A stretch of DNA of 59,005 nt, from contig CAJQOH010000008.1 of the NCBI GenBank assembly GCA_905479915.1, forward strand, positions 1-59,005, written 5' to 3'. This stretch comes from an uncultured Flavobacteriales bacterium. Its GTDB lineage: Bacteria > Bacteroidota > Bacteroidia > Flavobacteriales_E > Vicingaceae. Positions 23,758 through 33,055 of this stretch are shown here, in pieces. Below the pieces are notes generated by a model. It had not been told where the DNA came from. It saw only the letters and a list, made by a program, of their open reading frames with translations, and did not search any database. Each line of letters opens with the position of its first letter. Within the stretch, counting starts at the first letter, position 1. The position numbers and the translations under genes were made by a program.

Positions 23758-25032
23758 ATGGTAATTTACTTACCAATAGAAATTATATTTAACAGTTTTG
23801 AATTAGTTCCCTACATATTAATTGAAATAGGAATACTTAACTCAACACTATTATTTAATTACAAAAAATGGTTTGGGTTTTCTCGAATTTACTTTATTAT
23901 AGCCTGTATTTTTTCTATTGTCCCAATGATGTATGTTGTTCCAGATGGAGGTGGGAACGAATTCTTTTTACTACCTCTATCTCTACTTCCTGGATTAATA
24001 TTTCGTAACAGATGGTTGGATATTTCATTTTTCATTCTTGTTGTTATTGTATTTTACATTGTGCTTTCTACCAAAGGGTTAATAGATCCAATAATTGATG
24101 TCCCACAAGAACAAATTGAGTTTTTTAGAAATATTTATATAGGAGTAGTTTTTCTCCTTTGTTTCACTATTATCTCCTACTTTAGAATATTAGTCAATCA
24201 ATTAGAAAAAATAACAAAGAAGAAAAATGAACTCTTAAAAATTTCAAACGAAGAGATTAAAGCGAGTATCAGTTATGCAAAGAGAATTCAACAGGCAATT
24301 CTTCCTTCAATGAACTTGATAAAAAAGAATTTACCTCAATCTTTTATTTATTACAAACCAAAAGACATTGTTGCCGGTGATTTTTATTGGATGCACCTCC
24401 TACCTGAACCAAACGGTTGGGATGTAAATGGAGATGTGGTGCTTTTTGCAGCTGCTGATTGTACAGGGCATGGGGTTCCTGGAGCAATGGTAAGTGTAGT
24501 TTGTCATAATGCACTTAACCAATCGGTAAAAGAATTCGGAATTACTGAACCGAATCTAATTTTAGAAAAAGCAAGAGATATTGTAATTGATACTTTCTCT
24601 GAAAGTATAGAAAATGTGCAAGATGGAATGGACATTTCTATCTGTGTTTTAAACACAAAAACCAAAGAATTAAACTATGCAGGAGCCAACAATCCTTTAT
24701 GGATAATTCGAAACAATAGCAATAGTATTGAAGAATACAAAGCTGATAAATACCACATCGGAAAATGTGATATGATGAAGTCTTTTACCAATCATAAAAT
24801 TCAATTAAACGAAGGTGATACCATTTATATATTTTCTGATGGCTACCCAGATCAATTTGGGGGAGCAAAAGGCAAAAAATTAAAATCTAAACCCTTTAAA
24901 GACCTCTTATTGTCTGTTCACAAAGAGCCTATAGACACCCAAAAAGAATTGCTACATCAACATTTCGAAAAATGGAAAGGCACTTTAGAACAAGTAGATG
25001 ATGTTTGTGTTATTGGTGTAAGAATATTCTAG
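23758..25032 (+). CDS. Membrane SpoIIE-type phosphatase with possible non-canonical start
   Basis: From the first ATG the protein has 424 residues: several transmembrane helices (about 1-150), a coiled coil (150-180), then a SpoIIE domain with KDIVAGDFYW, ADCTGHGVPGAMVSVVC, NVQDGMDISI, GANNPLWIIR, SDGYPDQFGG and EQVDDVCVIGV. The reading frame is open back to 23602 and reads as credible protein. At 23635 it gives IKKLWHKISFIGL, where ATT takes the place of an expected ATG; no ATG, GTG or TTG occurs upstream. So the true N-terminus is probably about 41 residues longer, begun at ATT or destroyed by a point change. It is followed after 40 nt by a second SpoIIE gene. Confidence 0.85.
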   Translation: MVIYLPIEIIFNSFELVPYILIEIGILNSTLLFNYKKWFGFSRIYFIIACIFSIVPMMYVVPDGGGNEFFLLPLSLLPGLIFRNRWLDISFFILVVIVFYIVLSTKGLIDPIIDVPQEQIEFFRNIYIGVVFLLCFTIISYFRILVNQLEKITKKKNELLKISNEEIKASISYAKRIQQAILPSMNLIKKNLPQSFIYYKPKDIVAGDFYWMHLLPEPNGWDVNGDVVLFAAADCTGHGVPGAMVSVVCHNALNQSVKEFGITEPNLILEKARDIVIDTFSESIENVQDGMDISICVLNTKTKELNYAGANNPLWIIRNNSNSIEEYKADKYHIGKCDMMKSFTNHKIQLNEGDTIYIFSDGYPDQFGGAKGKKLKSKPFKDLLLSVHKEPIDTQKELLHQHFEKWKGTLEQVDDVCVIGVRIF

Positions 25033-25072
25033 ATCATTACTCATAACTATAAAAATTAGTTATCTTTCAATA

Positions 25073-27034
25073 ATGATTTGGCAATCTCATATAAAAACTT
25101 GGATCCTTTTAATTGGTACAGTTTTATTCTGTTTTTTTTACTCCCCAGTAAAATCAAATGAACTAGATAGTCTTATTAATTATGAGCAAGCATTAAAAAA
25201 TGATACCAACAAAGTTATTGCAATTATAGATATAGCAAGAATTTACATTGAGTACGATTTTATTAAAGCGATTGAACAAGGTAAGTTGTCACTTAAATTA
25301 TCTGAAGAACTCAATTATGAATGGGGTAAAATTAACAGTTTATCGTGTCTAGCAGATGCTTATGAATATTCTGGAAGATACTCTAAAACTCAACAATTAA
25401 ATTTTGAAATCTTAGCACTATATCAAAAGAATAATGATCAAGATGGTATCAGTGGAACTTATAACAACATAGGCATTATACACTATTACTTAGGGAATTA
25501 TAACGAAGCTATAGAATTCACAAACAAAGCTTTAAACTTCTATTTAAATCAAAAAGATAAAGAAGGAATATCTATGTGCTATAACAACTTAGCAAATTCT
25601 TACTCAGATCAAGGAGATTATGAAACAGCCCTAAATTATTACGATAAATCACTGGCCCTTTATAGATTGTTAGGAGATGATGATGGAATCTCTTTAACTA
25701 AAGGAAATATTGGTGAAGTCTATATTGAACAAACTAAATTTAATGACGCTTTTATTCAATTAATTAGTGCATTAAATGCAGCAAGAAAAACAAACAATGA
25801 ATGGCAACAAGCTAATATTTATACAGCACTAGGAGATCTTAGAACAAGACAACATCAAACAGATAAAGCCATTGAATATTTATTGAAATCAATTGTAATA
25901 TTTAAAAGCTTAGGTGCCGAAGCCGAAAAAGCTGAAACCTACAAAGCAATTTCTATTGCCTACGAACAAAAAAATGATTTCAAACAATCTCTCCACTACA
26001 TAAAATTGCACAATGAAATAAACAATGAATTATTTTCTGAAGAGAATTCTGATAAAATAGCTGAAATGAACTCTCTTTATGAGATAGATGAAAAAGAAAA
26101 AGAAATTCTAAAACAAGAAGCCAACGCTACAATTCAAAAATCACAACAAAATGCAATTATTATAGGATCTTCAATAGGCTTTTTACTATTGTTTATTATT
26201 GTAGGTATATCAATTAGAGGGAATTTATCCAAAAGAAAAGTAAATGAAAAACTAGAGCTCCAAAAACATCAAATAGAAACAAAAAACAGAGATATTACCG
26301 ACAGTATTCAGTATGCAAAAAGAATTCAAGGAGCAATACTACCTTCTGACAAAGTGATTAAAAAATACCTTAAAGATAGCTTTGTACTTTATTTACCTAA
26401 AGATATTGTGGCCGGAGATTTTTACTGGATGGATACCTTTGGCGAGAATGTTTTATTTGCCGCTGCAGATTGTACAGGCCACGGAGTTCCTGGAGCTATG
26501 GTAAGTGTAGTTTGTCAAAACGCATTGTATAGATCTGTAAAAGAATTTAACCTTTCGGAACCAGCAAAAATATTAGACAAAGTTACCGAACTAGTAATAG
26601 AAACATTTGAGCATAGTGAAGCTAGTATTAGTGATGGAATGGATATCGCCTTATGCTCCTTAAACCTAACTACTAATAAGTTACAATACGCTGGAGCCAA
26701 CAATTCTTTGTATTTAATACGTAACGAAGAGCTTTTAGAGATTAAATCTGATAAGCAACCTATCGGAAAATTCCTTCATAAAAAACCATTTACCAATCAC
26801 AATCAACAACTGTTCAAGGATGATAAGATCTATTTATTTACAGATGGTTATGCTGACCAGTTTGGAGGTGAAAAGGGCAAGAAATTTAAGTACAAACAAT
26901 TTAGATCTCTTCTTCTAAAAAACAATAGCATCCCTATGCAAAAGCAACTTAATCTTTTAAATGAAAACTTTCAGCAATGGAAAGGTGATTTAGAACAGAT
27001 TGATGATGTATGTGTAATTGGAGTTAAGATATAA
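25073..27034 (+). CDS. TPR / transmembrane / SpoIIE-type phosphatase, complete
   Basis: A 653-residue protein that is the intact counterpart of the truncated gene at 257. A signal sequence (1-29) is followed by six or seven TPRs (about 35-330; NNIGIIHYYLGNYNEAIEFTNKAL and repeats), a transmembrane helix at about 361-382, a coiled coil (390-420), and a SpoIIE domain with DIVAGDFYWMD, ADCTGHGVPGAMVSVVC, SDGMDIALCS, TDGYADQFGGEKGKKF and EQIDDVCVIGV. The TPRs face the periplasm and the phosphatase the cytoplasm, so an envelope signal could control dephosphorylation of a cytoplasmic regulator. No kinase or anti-sigma partner is next to it. Confidence 0.92.
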   Translation: MIWQSHIKTWILLIGTVLFCFFYSPVKSNELDSLINYEQALKNDTNKVIAIIDIARIYIEYDFIKAIEQGKLSLKLSEELNYEWGKINSLSCLADAYEYSGRYSKTQQLNFEILALYQKNNDQDGISGTYNNIGIIHYYLGNYNEAIEFTNKALNFYLNQKDKEGISMCYNNLANSYSDQGDYETALNYYDKSLALYRLLGDDDGISLTKGNIGEVYIEQTKFNDAFIQLISALNAARKTNNEWQQANIYTALGDLRTRQHQTDKAIEYLLKSIVIFKSLGAEAEKAETYKAISIAYEQKNDFKQSLHYIKLHNEINNELFSEENSDKIAEMNSLYEIDEKEKEILKQEANATIQKSQQNAIIIGSSIGFLLLFIIVGISIRGNLSKRKVNEKLELQKHQIETKNRDITDSIQYAKRIQGAILPSDKVIKKYLKDSFVLYLPKDIVAGDFYWMDTFGENVLFAAADCTGHGVPGAMVSVVCQNALYRSVKEFNLSEPAKILDKVTELVIETFEHSEASISDGMDIALCSLNLTTNKLQYAGANNSLYLIRNEELLEIKSDKQPIGKFLHKKPFTNHNQQLFKDDKIYLFTDGYADQFGGEKGKKFKYKQFRSLLLKNNSIPMQKQLNLLNENFQQWKGDLEQIDDVCVIGVKI

Positions 27035-27050
27035 TTAAGCCTAACAATAA

Positions 27051-27071
27051 GAGAATTAAATTTTAATTCTC
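27051..27071. terminator. Bidirectional terminator
   Basis: GAGAATTAAA (27051-27060) pairs with TTTAATTCTC (27062-27071) between the convergent SpoIIE and coiled-coil lipoprotein genes. The right arm covers the last codons of the lipoprotein gene. Confidence 0.5.
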
Positions 27072-27941
27072 AACCACCATTACCAAATACTTCGAAGAAG
27101 ACCAAAAAGCATCTGAATCAAGTATCAACAGCTTTTCAGCACTATCATCTTCTCCCTCTATCTTATAAGATTCTGAAGGATGATTTGAAATAATTTTAAC
27201 CTTTTTACTCATTAATTCTATTTCATTTACCGTACTAATATCAATCTTAGTAAAATACTCTCTATTAAAATCATCAGATAATTTTGCTGTTTTTCCGATA
27301 CCAATAAATCCACCTGATTTTGAAATTACACCTTGCTCTTTCAACTCTTTAGCAGAACCGTAACAATAATAAGCAGTATTTAATTCATCTTCTTGATCTC
27401 CTAACTCTTCTATTCTATTGTTATACTCTTCAAATAGAACCATTAATTGTTTATTTGCTTCAGCCAATTGCGTATGCAACTCTGCAATTTCACCATCTTT
27501 TTCTTGCATACGTACTGCTAATCCTTCAATCATAGTTTCCAATTCTACAATTTTCAAATTAGACTCCTCTTTGTTTTTTCGGAGCTTAGAATTTAAAGCT
27601 GCCATCTTATCTTTATTCTCTAATAGCAAGTTGTTAATCAAATCAATGTCTCCCATAATTTGATCCTTCATATTGCCATTCATTTCAACATTTCCTTTAT
27701 CAAATCTGGTGGTAATTAAATTTTCTCTTTCTTTAATTTGAGCAAGGTTTGCTTCAATCTCATTCATTGAACCAATAAAATCAACTATTAGAGCTTCTTT
27801 ACCTTCTAAATTACCATTTGCTTCCAACTTTTCAGCTTCCAAGTCAGCAATTTTATTCTCTAACTCATCTGTATTACACGCAAATAAGAATGCAATTAAA
27901 CTTAATAAAAATGTTGCTTTAAATAACCTTAGAATATTCAT
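27063..27941 (-). CDS. Coiled-coil lipoprotein (Cbp1-like)
   Basis: A 292-residue lipoprotein. The lipobox LIAFLFAC places the acylated Cys at residue 22. A long coiled coil (about 25-195) follows, then a C-terminal domain with ELNTAYYCYGSAKELKEQGVISKSGG, FIGIGKTAKLSDDFNREYFTKIDI and a beta-rich end. The conserved middle resembles the Bacteroidota proteins annotated as Cbp1-type collagen-binding adhesins, a name that need not describe the function here. It is most likely anchored in the outer membrane. It is a single gene, convergent with the SpoIIE gene. Confidence 0.8.
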   Translation of the reverse strand: MNILRLFKATFLLSLIAFLFACNTDELENKIADLEAEKLEANGNLEGKEALIVDFIGSMNEIEANLAQIKERENLITTRFDKGNVEMNGNMKDQIMGDIDLINNLLLENKDKMAALNSKLRKNKEESNLKIVELETMIEGLAVRMQEKDGEIAELHTQLAEANKQLMVLFEEYNNRIEELGDQEDELNTAYYCYGSAKELKEQGVISKSGGFIGIGKTAKLSDDFNREYFTKIDISTVNEIELMSKKVKIISNHPSESYKIEGEDDSAEKLLILDSDAFWSSSKYLVMVVEN

Positions 27942-27986
27942 AAATTTTCTTTTTATAATTAATTTTAAACCTTAAAAATAAGCCTT

Positions 27987-28688
27987 ATGCAAATTAAACG
28001 AATATTTCTTCTAATAGTTATAGCTTTAACCTTAAATTCTTGTATTAATACAATTGATGGTAACGGTAAAGTTGTTAAAGAGAAGAGAAACATTGAATCT
28101 TTCAACAAAATAGATATTTCTGGAGGCTTTGAAGTAATGATACATCAAGACAAAAAAGAAAGACTTGAACTAGAAGTTGATGAGAACCTTCTAGAATTAA
28201 TTATTACTGAAGTTAAAAACAATACGTTATTTATTTCAAGCTCTGAACCTATTGGAAATAGCACAGCTTTAAAACTATATATTACAACAAATGATCTTGA
28301 ACATATTGATGCTGCTGGTGCAATAGAATTAAACAATAAAGGAACCTTTAACGGAGAAAATCTAGACATCAGTGTTAGTGGTGCTGCAGACATTAAACTT
28401 AATGTTGACATTACAAATTTAGAAATTGACCTAAGTGGTGCTAGCGAAACTACACTATCAGGAAGTGCTGATAATTTTAATATCGATATCTCAGGAGCAG
28501 GAGAATTAGAAGCAAAAAAATTAAAAACTAGAAACACTACAATTGATATTTCAGGTGCAGGAAGCGCAGTTGTTTATGCAAAGAAAACATTAGAAGTTTC
28601 AGTTTCTGGAGCAGGAAGTGTGCAGTACAAAGGGAACCCAAAAGTTAAAAAAGACATTAGCGGTGCAGGTTCTGTAGAACAGATTTAA
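27987..28688 (+). CDS. Head-GIN domain (DUF2807) lipoprotein
   Basis: A 233-residue protein with a lipoprotein signal (IALTLNSC, Cys at 19) and a DUF2807 domain. It begins with RNIESFNKIDISGGFEV and continues as a right-handed beta-helix with the repeated DISGAG / SVSGAGS motif, occurring about six times. The family is abundant in Bacteroidota and of unknown function, sometimes called putative auto-transporter adhesin. It is divergent from the Cbp1-like gene. Confidence 0.88.
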   Translation: MQIKRIFLLIVIALTLNSCINTIDGNGKVVKEKRNIESFNKIDISGGFEVMIHQDKKERLELEVDENLLELIITEVKNNTLFISSSEPIGNSTALKLYITTNDLEHIDAAGAIELNNKGTFNGENLDISVSGAADIKLNVDITNLEIDLSGASETTLSGSADNFNIDISGAGELEAKKLKTRNTTIDISGAGSAVVYAKKTLEVSVSGAGSVQYKGNPKVKKDISGAGSVEQI

Positions 28689-28757
28689 AATTATTTTAAC
28701 AAAATGATGAACGGTTATGCTTTTCAACCCTAACCGTATTATTTTTGATTTGTTCAC

Positions 28758-29189
28758 ATGAAAAAACTCATTGAGATATATAATAAAGTAAACCGTTTTG
28801 GAGAAGAAAATGGAATGAAGCTTACAATACTTGAACCGGGTTCTATCTCTTATGAAATGGAAGTTTTACCAAAACATTTAGCAACTCCTACAACAATACA
28901 TGGAGGAATGATTGCTGCTATGATGGATGGTGTAATTGGAGTTGCAGGATTAAGTGCTGTTGCTCTAGAAAACAAGCTCGTTTCTACTGTCGAATTTAAA
29001 ATAAGCTATTACAACCCTGCTCTAGTTGGAGACATACTTACCGGGAAAGGAACAGTAGAAAAAAAAGGAAACAGAATTATTTACGCTTCCGGAGAAATTT
29101 ACAATCAAAACAATAAAATAATTGCTAAAGCTTTAGGAACGCTTAACGCCTACCCTATTGAAAAAAGTGATATGACTGAATATTTATAA
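28758..29189 (+). CDS. PaaI-family hotdog thioesterase
   Basis: A 143-residue single hotdog domain. The active-site block TPTTIHGGMIAAMMDGVIGVAG matches the HGG...D/E signature of PaaI-type acyl-CoA thioesterases, followed by VSTVEFKISYYNPA. It hydrolyses an acyl-CoA in the cytoplasm; the acyl chain cannot be predicted. The next gene starts 2 nt after its stop, so they share a transcript. Confidence 0.92.
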   Translation: MKKLIEIYNKVNRFGEENGMKLTILEPGSISYEMEVLPKHLATPTTIHGGMIAAMMDGVIGVAGLSAVALENKLVSTVEFKISYYNPALVGDILTGKGTVEKKGNRIIYASGEIYNQNNKIIAKALGTLNAYPIEKSDMTEYL

Positions 29190-29191
29190 CT

Positions 29192-32100
29192 ATGAAAAAA
29201 ATCATCTTATTTTCGTTTGCCGCAACCTTACTATTTTCAGGAAATATTAATGCGCAAAAAAAGAAAAAAGCAACACCTAAAAGCAAATACAATTCTGGCT
29301 TATTTAATGCTTTAAAATTTAGAAGTGTTGGTCCAGCATTTACCTCTGGTAGAATAGCAGACATTGCAGTGAACCCAAACAATACTTCACAATACTATCT
29401 TGCCGTAGCTTCTGGTGGGGTTTGGAAAACAAACAATGCAGGAAATACATACACACCAATTTTTGATGGACAAGGATCGTATTCTGTTGGTTGCGTAACA
29501 ATAGACCCTAACAATGAAAACACAATATGGGTAGGATCGGGAGAAAACAACAACCAAAGATCTGTAGCTTATGGTGATGGTATTTACCGTTCTGATGATG
29601 GTGGAAAAAGCTGGGAAAACATGGGGTTAAAAGCTTCTGAACATATTGGAAATATCATTGTTCATCCAAAAAATTCTGACATTATTTATGTTGCTGCTTA
29701 TGGTCCGTTATGGTCTGAGGGTGGTGAACGAGGTGTATACAAAACAATAGATGGTGGTAAAACGTGGACAAGAGTTTTAAACATTAGTGACAATACTGGT
29801 ATTGCAGAAATTATAATGGATCCTAGAAATCCTGATGTAATATACGTTTCAGCACATCAAAGAAGAAGACATGTGTTTACATATATTGGTGGAGGGCCAG
29901 AATCTGGAATCCATAAAACTACTGATGGGGGTAAAACTTGGTCTAAAATAAATAAGGGACTTCCTAAAGTAGATATGGGAAGAATTGGTTTGGCTATTTC
30001 TCCTGCTAATCCAGAATATATTTATGCAATTGTAGAAGCTTCTCAGGGAAAAGGTGGATTCTTTAGAAGTACAAATAGAGGTGCTAGTTGGGAAAAACGC
30101 AGTAGTTATGCCACTAGTGGAAATTATTATCAAGAAATTGTTTGTGACCCGAATGATGAAAATAAAGTATTCTCTATGAACACATGGCTACATCATACTG
30201 AAGATGGTGGAAAAACATTTAAAAAAACTGGTGAGAAAAGTAAACATGTAGACAATCACTGTATGTGGATTGACCCTACAGATACAAAACATTGGGTTGT
30301 TGGTTGTGATGGAGGGATGTATGAAACTTGGGATCATGCAGCCAATTGGCAATTTAAACCTAACCTACCTATTACTCAATTCTATAAAGTAGCTTTAGAT
30401 AACGCCTACCCTTTTTATAACATTTATGGAGGAACACAAGATAACAGCAGCCAAGGCGGACCTTCAAGAACAACAAACAATGTAGGTATCGTAAATGCTG
30501 ATTGGTACATTACCAATGGTGGTGATGGTTTTGAATCTCAAATAGACCCTAAAGATCCAAACATTGTGTATGCTCAATCTCAATATGGATGGTTAGTAAG
30601 GTATGATAAAAAAAGTGGTGAAAAAACAGGCATCAAACCTTACCCAAAGAAAGGTGGTGAAGGCTTAAGATGGAATTGGGATGCCCCATTATTGATTAGC
30701 CCTCACAACAACAAACGATTGTACTTTGCTGCTCAAAAATTGTTTAAAAGCGATGATAGGGGTGATACTTGGACAGAAATTAGTGGTGACTTAACTCGAA
30801 ACCTTGACAGAAACAAATTAAAGGTAATGAACAAAGTTTGGAGTATTGATGCAGTAATGAAAAATAAATCAACTACTATTTTTGGAAACATTGTTGCTCT
30901 AGACGAATCTCCAGTAAAGGAAAATTTAATCTATGTTGGTACAGATGATGGCCTTGTTCAAGTATCAGAAAACAATGGTGAAACATGGAACAAATACAGT
31001 AGCTTCCCAGGAGTTCCAGCAATGACCTATGTAAACATGTTAAAAGCTTCTAAACACCATGAAGCAACTGTTTTTGCTGCTTTCAACAACCATAAAAAAG
31101 GTGACTTTAAACCTTACATTTTAAAAAGTACAGACAAAGGAAAAACATGGGTTTCTATTGCTGGAAACCTTCCAGAAAAAGGTGCTGTTTATTGTATAGA
31201 ACAAGATCATGTTAACCCTAACATCTTATTTGCAGGAACTGAGTTTGGTGTTTTTGTAACACTTAATGGTGGTGCAGCATGGACTCAACTAAAATCTGGA
31301 CTTCCAACAGTAGCTGTTAGAGATATGGAAATTCAAAAAAGAGAAAATGATTTAGTATTAGGAACATTTGGAAGAAGTTTTTATGTATTAGATGATTATT
31401 CTTCATTACGTGAGTTGGCTGATGAAAAACTATTGGACAAGCGTTTCCACATTTTTAATGTGAAAAAACAATTAATGTTTAACACAAAAAACCCATTAGG
31501 TTATAGAGGGAAAAATGCTCAAGGTGAAATGTACTATGCAGCTAAAAACCCTCCACTAGGAAGTGTTATTACTTACTATTTTAATGACAGTCTTAAAACT
31601 GCTCAAGAAATTAGAAGAGAAAAAGAAAAGAAAAGTGAAGATGATCATTACCCAACTAAAGAGCAAATCAAAAATGAAGCACAAGAAGAAAAAGCTTTTC
31701 TACTTTTTGTAATTAAAGATGAAACTGGCGATGAAATTCAAAAAATTAAAACAGATGCTAGTGCTGGTCTAAAAAAAGTAATTTGGAATTTCAGGTATGC
31801 CCCAACTGGACCTATAAAATTAAAAACTAGAAAAGTTGGGCGTTATGGTTCTGATGATGTTGGTCAATTAGCACTACCAGGAAAATATACTGTTACCCCT
31901 TATCTAAGTAGCAATGGAAAAACAGAAAAATTAGCAGAACCAAAATCTTTTGAAATAGAACTACTAAACAATACTACTCTTCCAGCAACAGACAAGAAAG
32001 CTTTATTGGCTTTCCAAAAAGAAGTGGCTGAATTAAGAAGGTCTGTTGATGGTTCGGAAAGACTATTGGGTGAAATCAACAACAAATTAAAGTACATAAA

Positions 32101-32458
32101 GGTTGCAATAGAAACTACCCCAAATACCGACTTAAGTCTTCTCAACAAAGTAAAAGAGTTAGAAGCAAATATTAATACAACTAGTATCGCTCTTTGGGGA
32201 GATGGAGACATTAGCAAGCATGAATATGAAGTTTATCCAGGCTTAAGTGAACGACTAGGTATTGTTATTTATGGCATTTGGAATTCTACTTCTGCACCTA
32301 CAAAAACGGCTATCAATAATATTAAAATTGCCAAAGAAGAATACGTTCCTGTATTGGCTGCAATACAAAACTATGTTAGTGAGATTAATAATTTAGAAAA
32401 AGAACTAGGTGTTACACCGTATACTCCAGGAAGAGGAAAAGACTGGAAAGAAGATTAA
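29192..32458 (+). CDS. Exported BNR/VPS10-type beta-propeller protein
   Basis: A 1088-residue exported protein (signal peptide 1-21, cut after NINA). The mature chain begins with a lysine-rich stretch, then two beta-propellers built from sialidase/VPS10-like BNR repeats (SDDGGKSW, TIDGGKTW, TTDGGKTW, STDKGKTW). The C-terminal region (about 780-1088) has a fibronectin-like segment and a helical end. Families with this layout are often named glycosyl hydrolases, but no sialidase catalytic Asp/Glu/Arg set is evident, so a binding or scaffold role is just as likely. It has no T9SS sorting domain. Confidence 0.85.
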   Translation: MKKIILFSFAATLLFSGNINAQKKKKATPKSKYNSGLFNALKFRSVGPAFTSGRIADIAVNPNNTSQYYLAVASGGVWKTNNAGNTYTPIFDGQGSYSVGCVTIDPNNENTIWVGSGENNNQRSVAYGDGIYRSDDGGKSWENMGLKASEHIGNIIVHPKNSDIIYVAAYGPLWSEGGERGVYKTIDGGKTWTRVLNISDNTGIAEIIMDPRNPDVIYVSAHQRRRHVFTYIGGGPESGIHKTTDGGKTWSKINKGLPKVDMGRIGLAISPANPEYIYAIVEASQGKGGFFRSTNRGASWEKRSSYATSGNYYQEIVCDPNDENKVFSMNTWLHHTEDGGKTFKKTGEKSKHVDNHCMWIDPTDTKHWVVGCDGGMYETWDHAANWQFKPNLPITQFYKVALDNAYPFYNIYGGTQDNSSQGGPSRTTNNVGIVNADWYITNGGDGFESQIDPKDPNIVYAQSQYGWLVRYDKKSGEKTGIKPYPKKGGEGLRWNWDAPLLISPHNNKRLYFAAQKLFKSDDRGDTWTEISGDLTRNLDRNKLKVMNKVWSIDAVMKNKSTTIFGNIVALDESPVKENLIYVGTDDGLVQVSENNGETWNKYSSFPGVPAMTYVNMLKASKHHEATVFAAFNNHKKGDFKPYILKSTDKGKTWVSIAGNLPEKGAVYCIEQDHVNPNILFAGTEFGVFVTLNGGAAWTQLKSGLPTVAVRDMEIQKRENDLVLGTFGRSFYVLDDYSSLRELADEKLLDKRFHIFNVKKQLMFNTKNPLGYRGKNAQGEMYYAAKNPPLGSVITYYFNDSLKTAQEIRREKEKKSEDDHYPTKEQIKNEAQEEKAFLLFVIKDETGDEIQKIKTDASAGLKKVIWNFRYAPTGPIKLKTRKVGRYGSDDVGQLALPGKYTVTPYLSSNGKTEKLAEPKSFEIELLNNTTLPATDKKALLAFQKEVAELRRSVDGSERLLGEINNKLKYIKVAIETTPNTDLSLLNKVKELEANINTTSIALWGDGDISKHEYEVYPGLSERLGIVIYGIWNSTSAPTKTAINNIKIAKEEYVPVLAAIQNYVSEINNLEKELGVTPYTPGRGKDWKED

Positions 32459-32461
32459 AAG

Positions 32462-32496
32462 AAAAAAGCCTAGAGATTATTTCTTTAGGCTTTTTA
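32462..32496. terminator. Bidirectional terminator overlapping the HD gene's end
   Basis: AAAAAGCCTA (32463-32472) pairs with TAGGCTTTTT (32486-32495) between convergent genes, giving a stable stem with A and T tracts. The right arm encodes the last residues of the HD protein. Confidence 0.75.
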
Positions 32497-33055
32497 AATG
32501 CTCATAATACGCCAGCTTGTTTGGCCTTCTTAGTTCAAGAGAAGAGTCCGTATAGTACTCATGCTTCTTTAAAAACTTAATTTGAGTTTCATTCCATTCA
32601 TCTTTTGAAAAAAGAAACCCATGCTCTGCTAATTCCTGATGTAAGGTCTCTGCTATTTTTGTGACATCATTTCTTCCCAAATAATCATAATCTGCATCAC
32701 ACATTACTTTCTCAAGCAAAGACACCGGTCTTGCTTTTACCCTGGTAGTTAATATAATCTCTCCTATTGTCTTAATTTGATGAGCATTGTAACCGAAATT
32801 AGGCAACACCTCATTTACCATTTCAACCGCCAATACTTCATTTTCTTCATATTGAAAAAGGAAACCTGAATCATGATATAAAGCTGCAGTATTTACTAGA
32901 ATTTTTTCTTCTTGATTTAAATTCTCTAACTCTGCTATTTTTATAGAAACTTCATATACATCCAAAGTATGATGAATACCATGATAGTACAGATTAGAAC
33001 TCAACTCTGTTTCCAACCTATCCAAGATATATTTTTTAGCCCCTTTAAAATCCAT
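32477..33055 (-). CDS. HD-domain phosphohydrolase
   Basis: A 192-residue HD-superfamily protein. Metal ligands are visible in LYYHGIHHTLDV (near 23-34), ALYHDSGF (HD pair near 59-66) and MCDADYDYLGR (Asp near 120). The family hydrolyses phosphodiesters or nucleotides. Its ATG overlaps the stop of the adenylate cyclase gene by one base, so the two are translationally coupled. A natural guess is that it degrades or acts on the cyclase's product, but no family-specific evidence supports that. Confidence 0.88.
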   Translation of the reverse strand: MDFKGAKKYILDRLETELSSNLYYHGIHHTLDVYEVSIKIAELENLNQEEKILVNTAALYHDSGFLFQYEENEVLAVEMVNEVLPNFGYNAHQIKTIGEIILTTRVKARPVSLLEKVMCDADYDYLGRNDVTKIAETLHQELAEHGFLFSKDEWNETQIKFLKKHEYYTDSSLELRRPNKLAYYEHLKSLKK

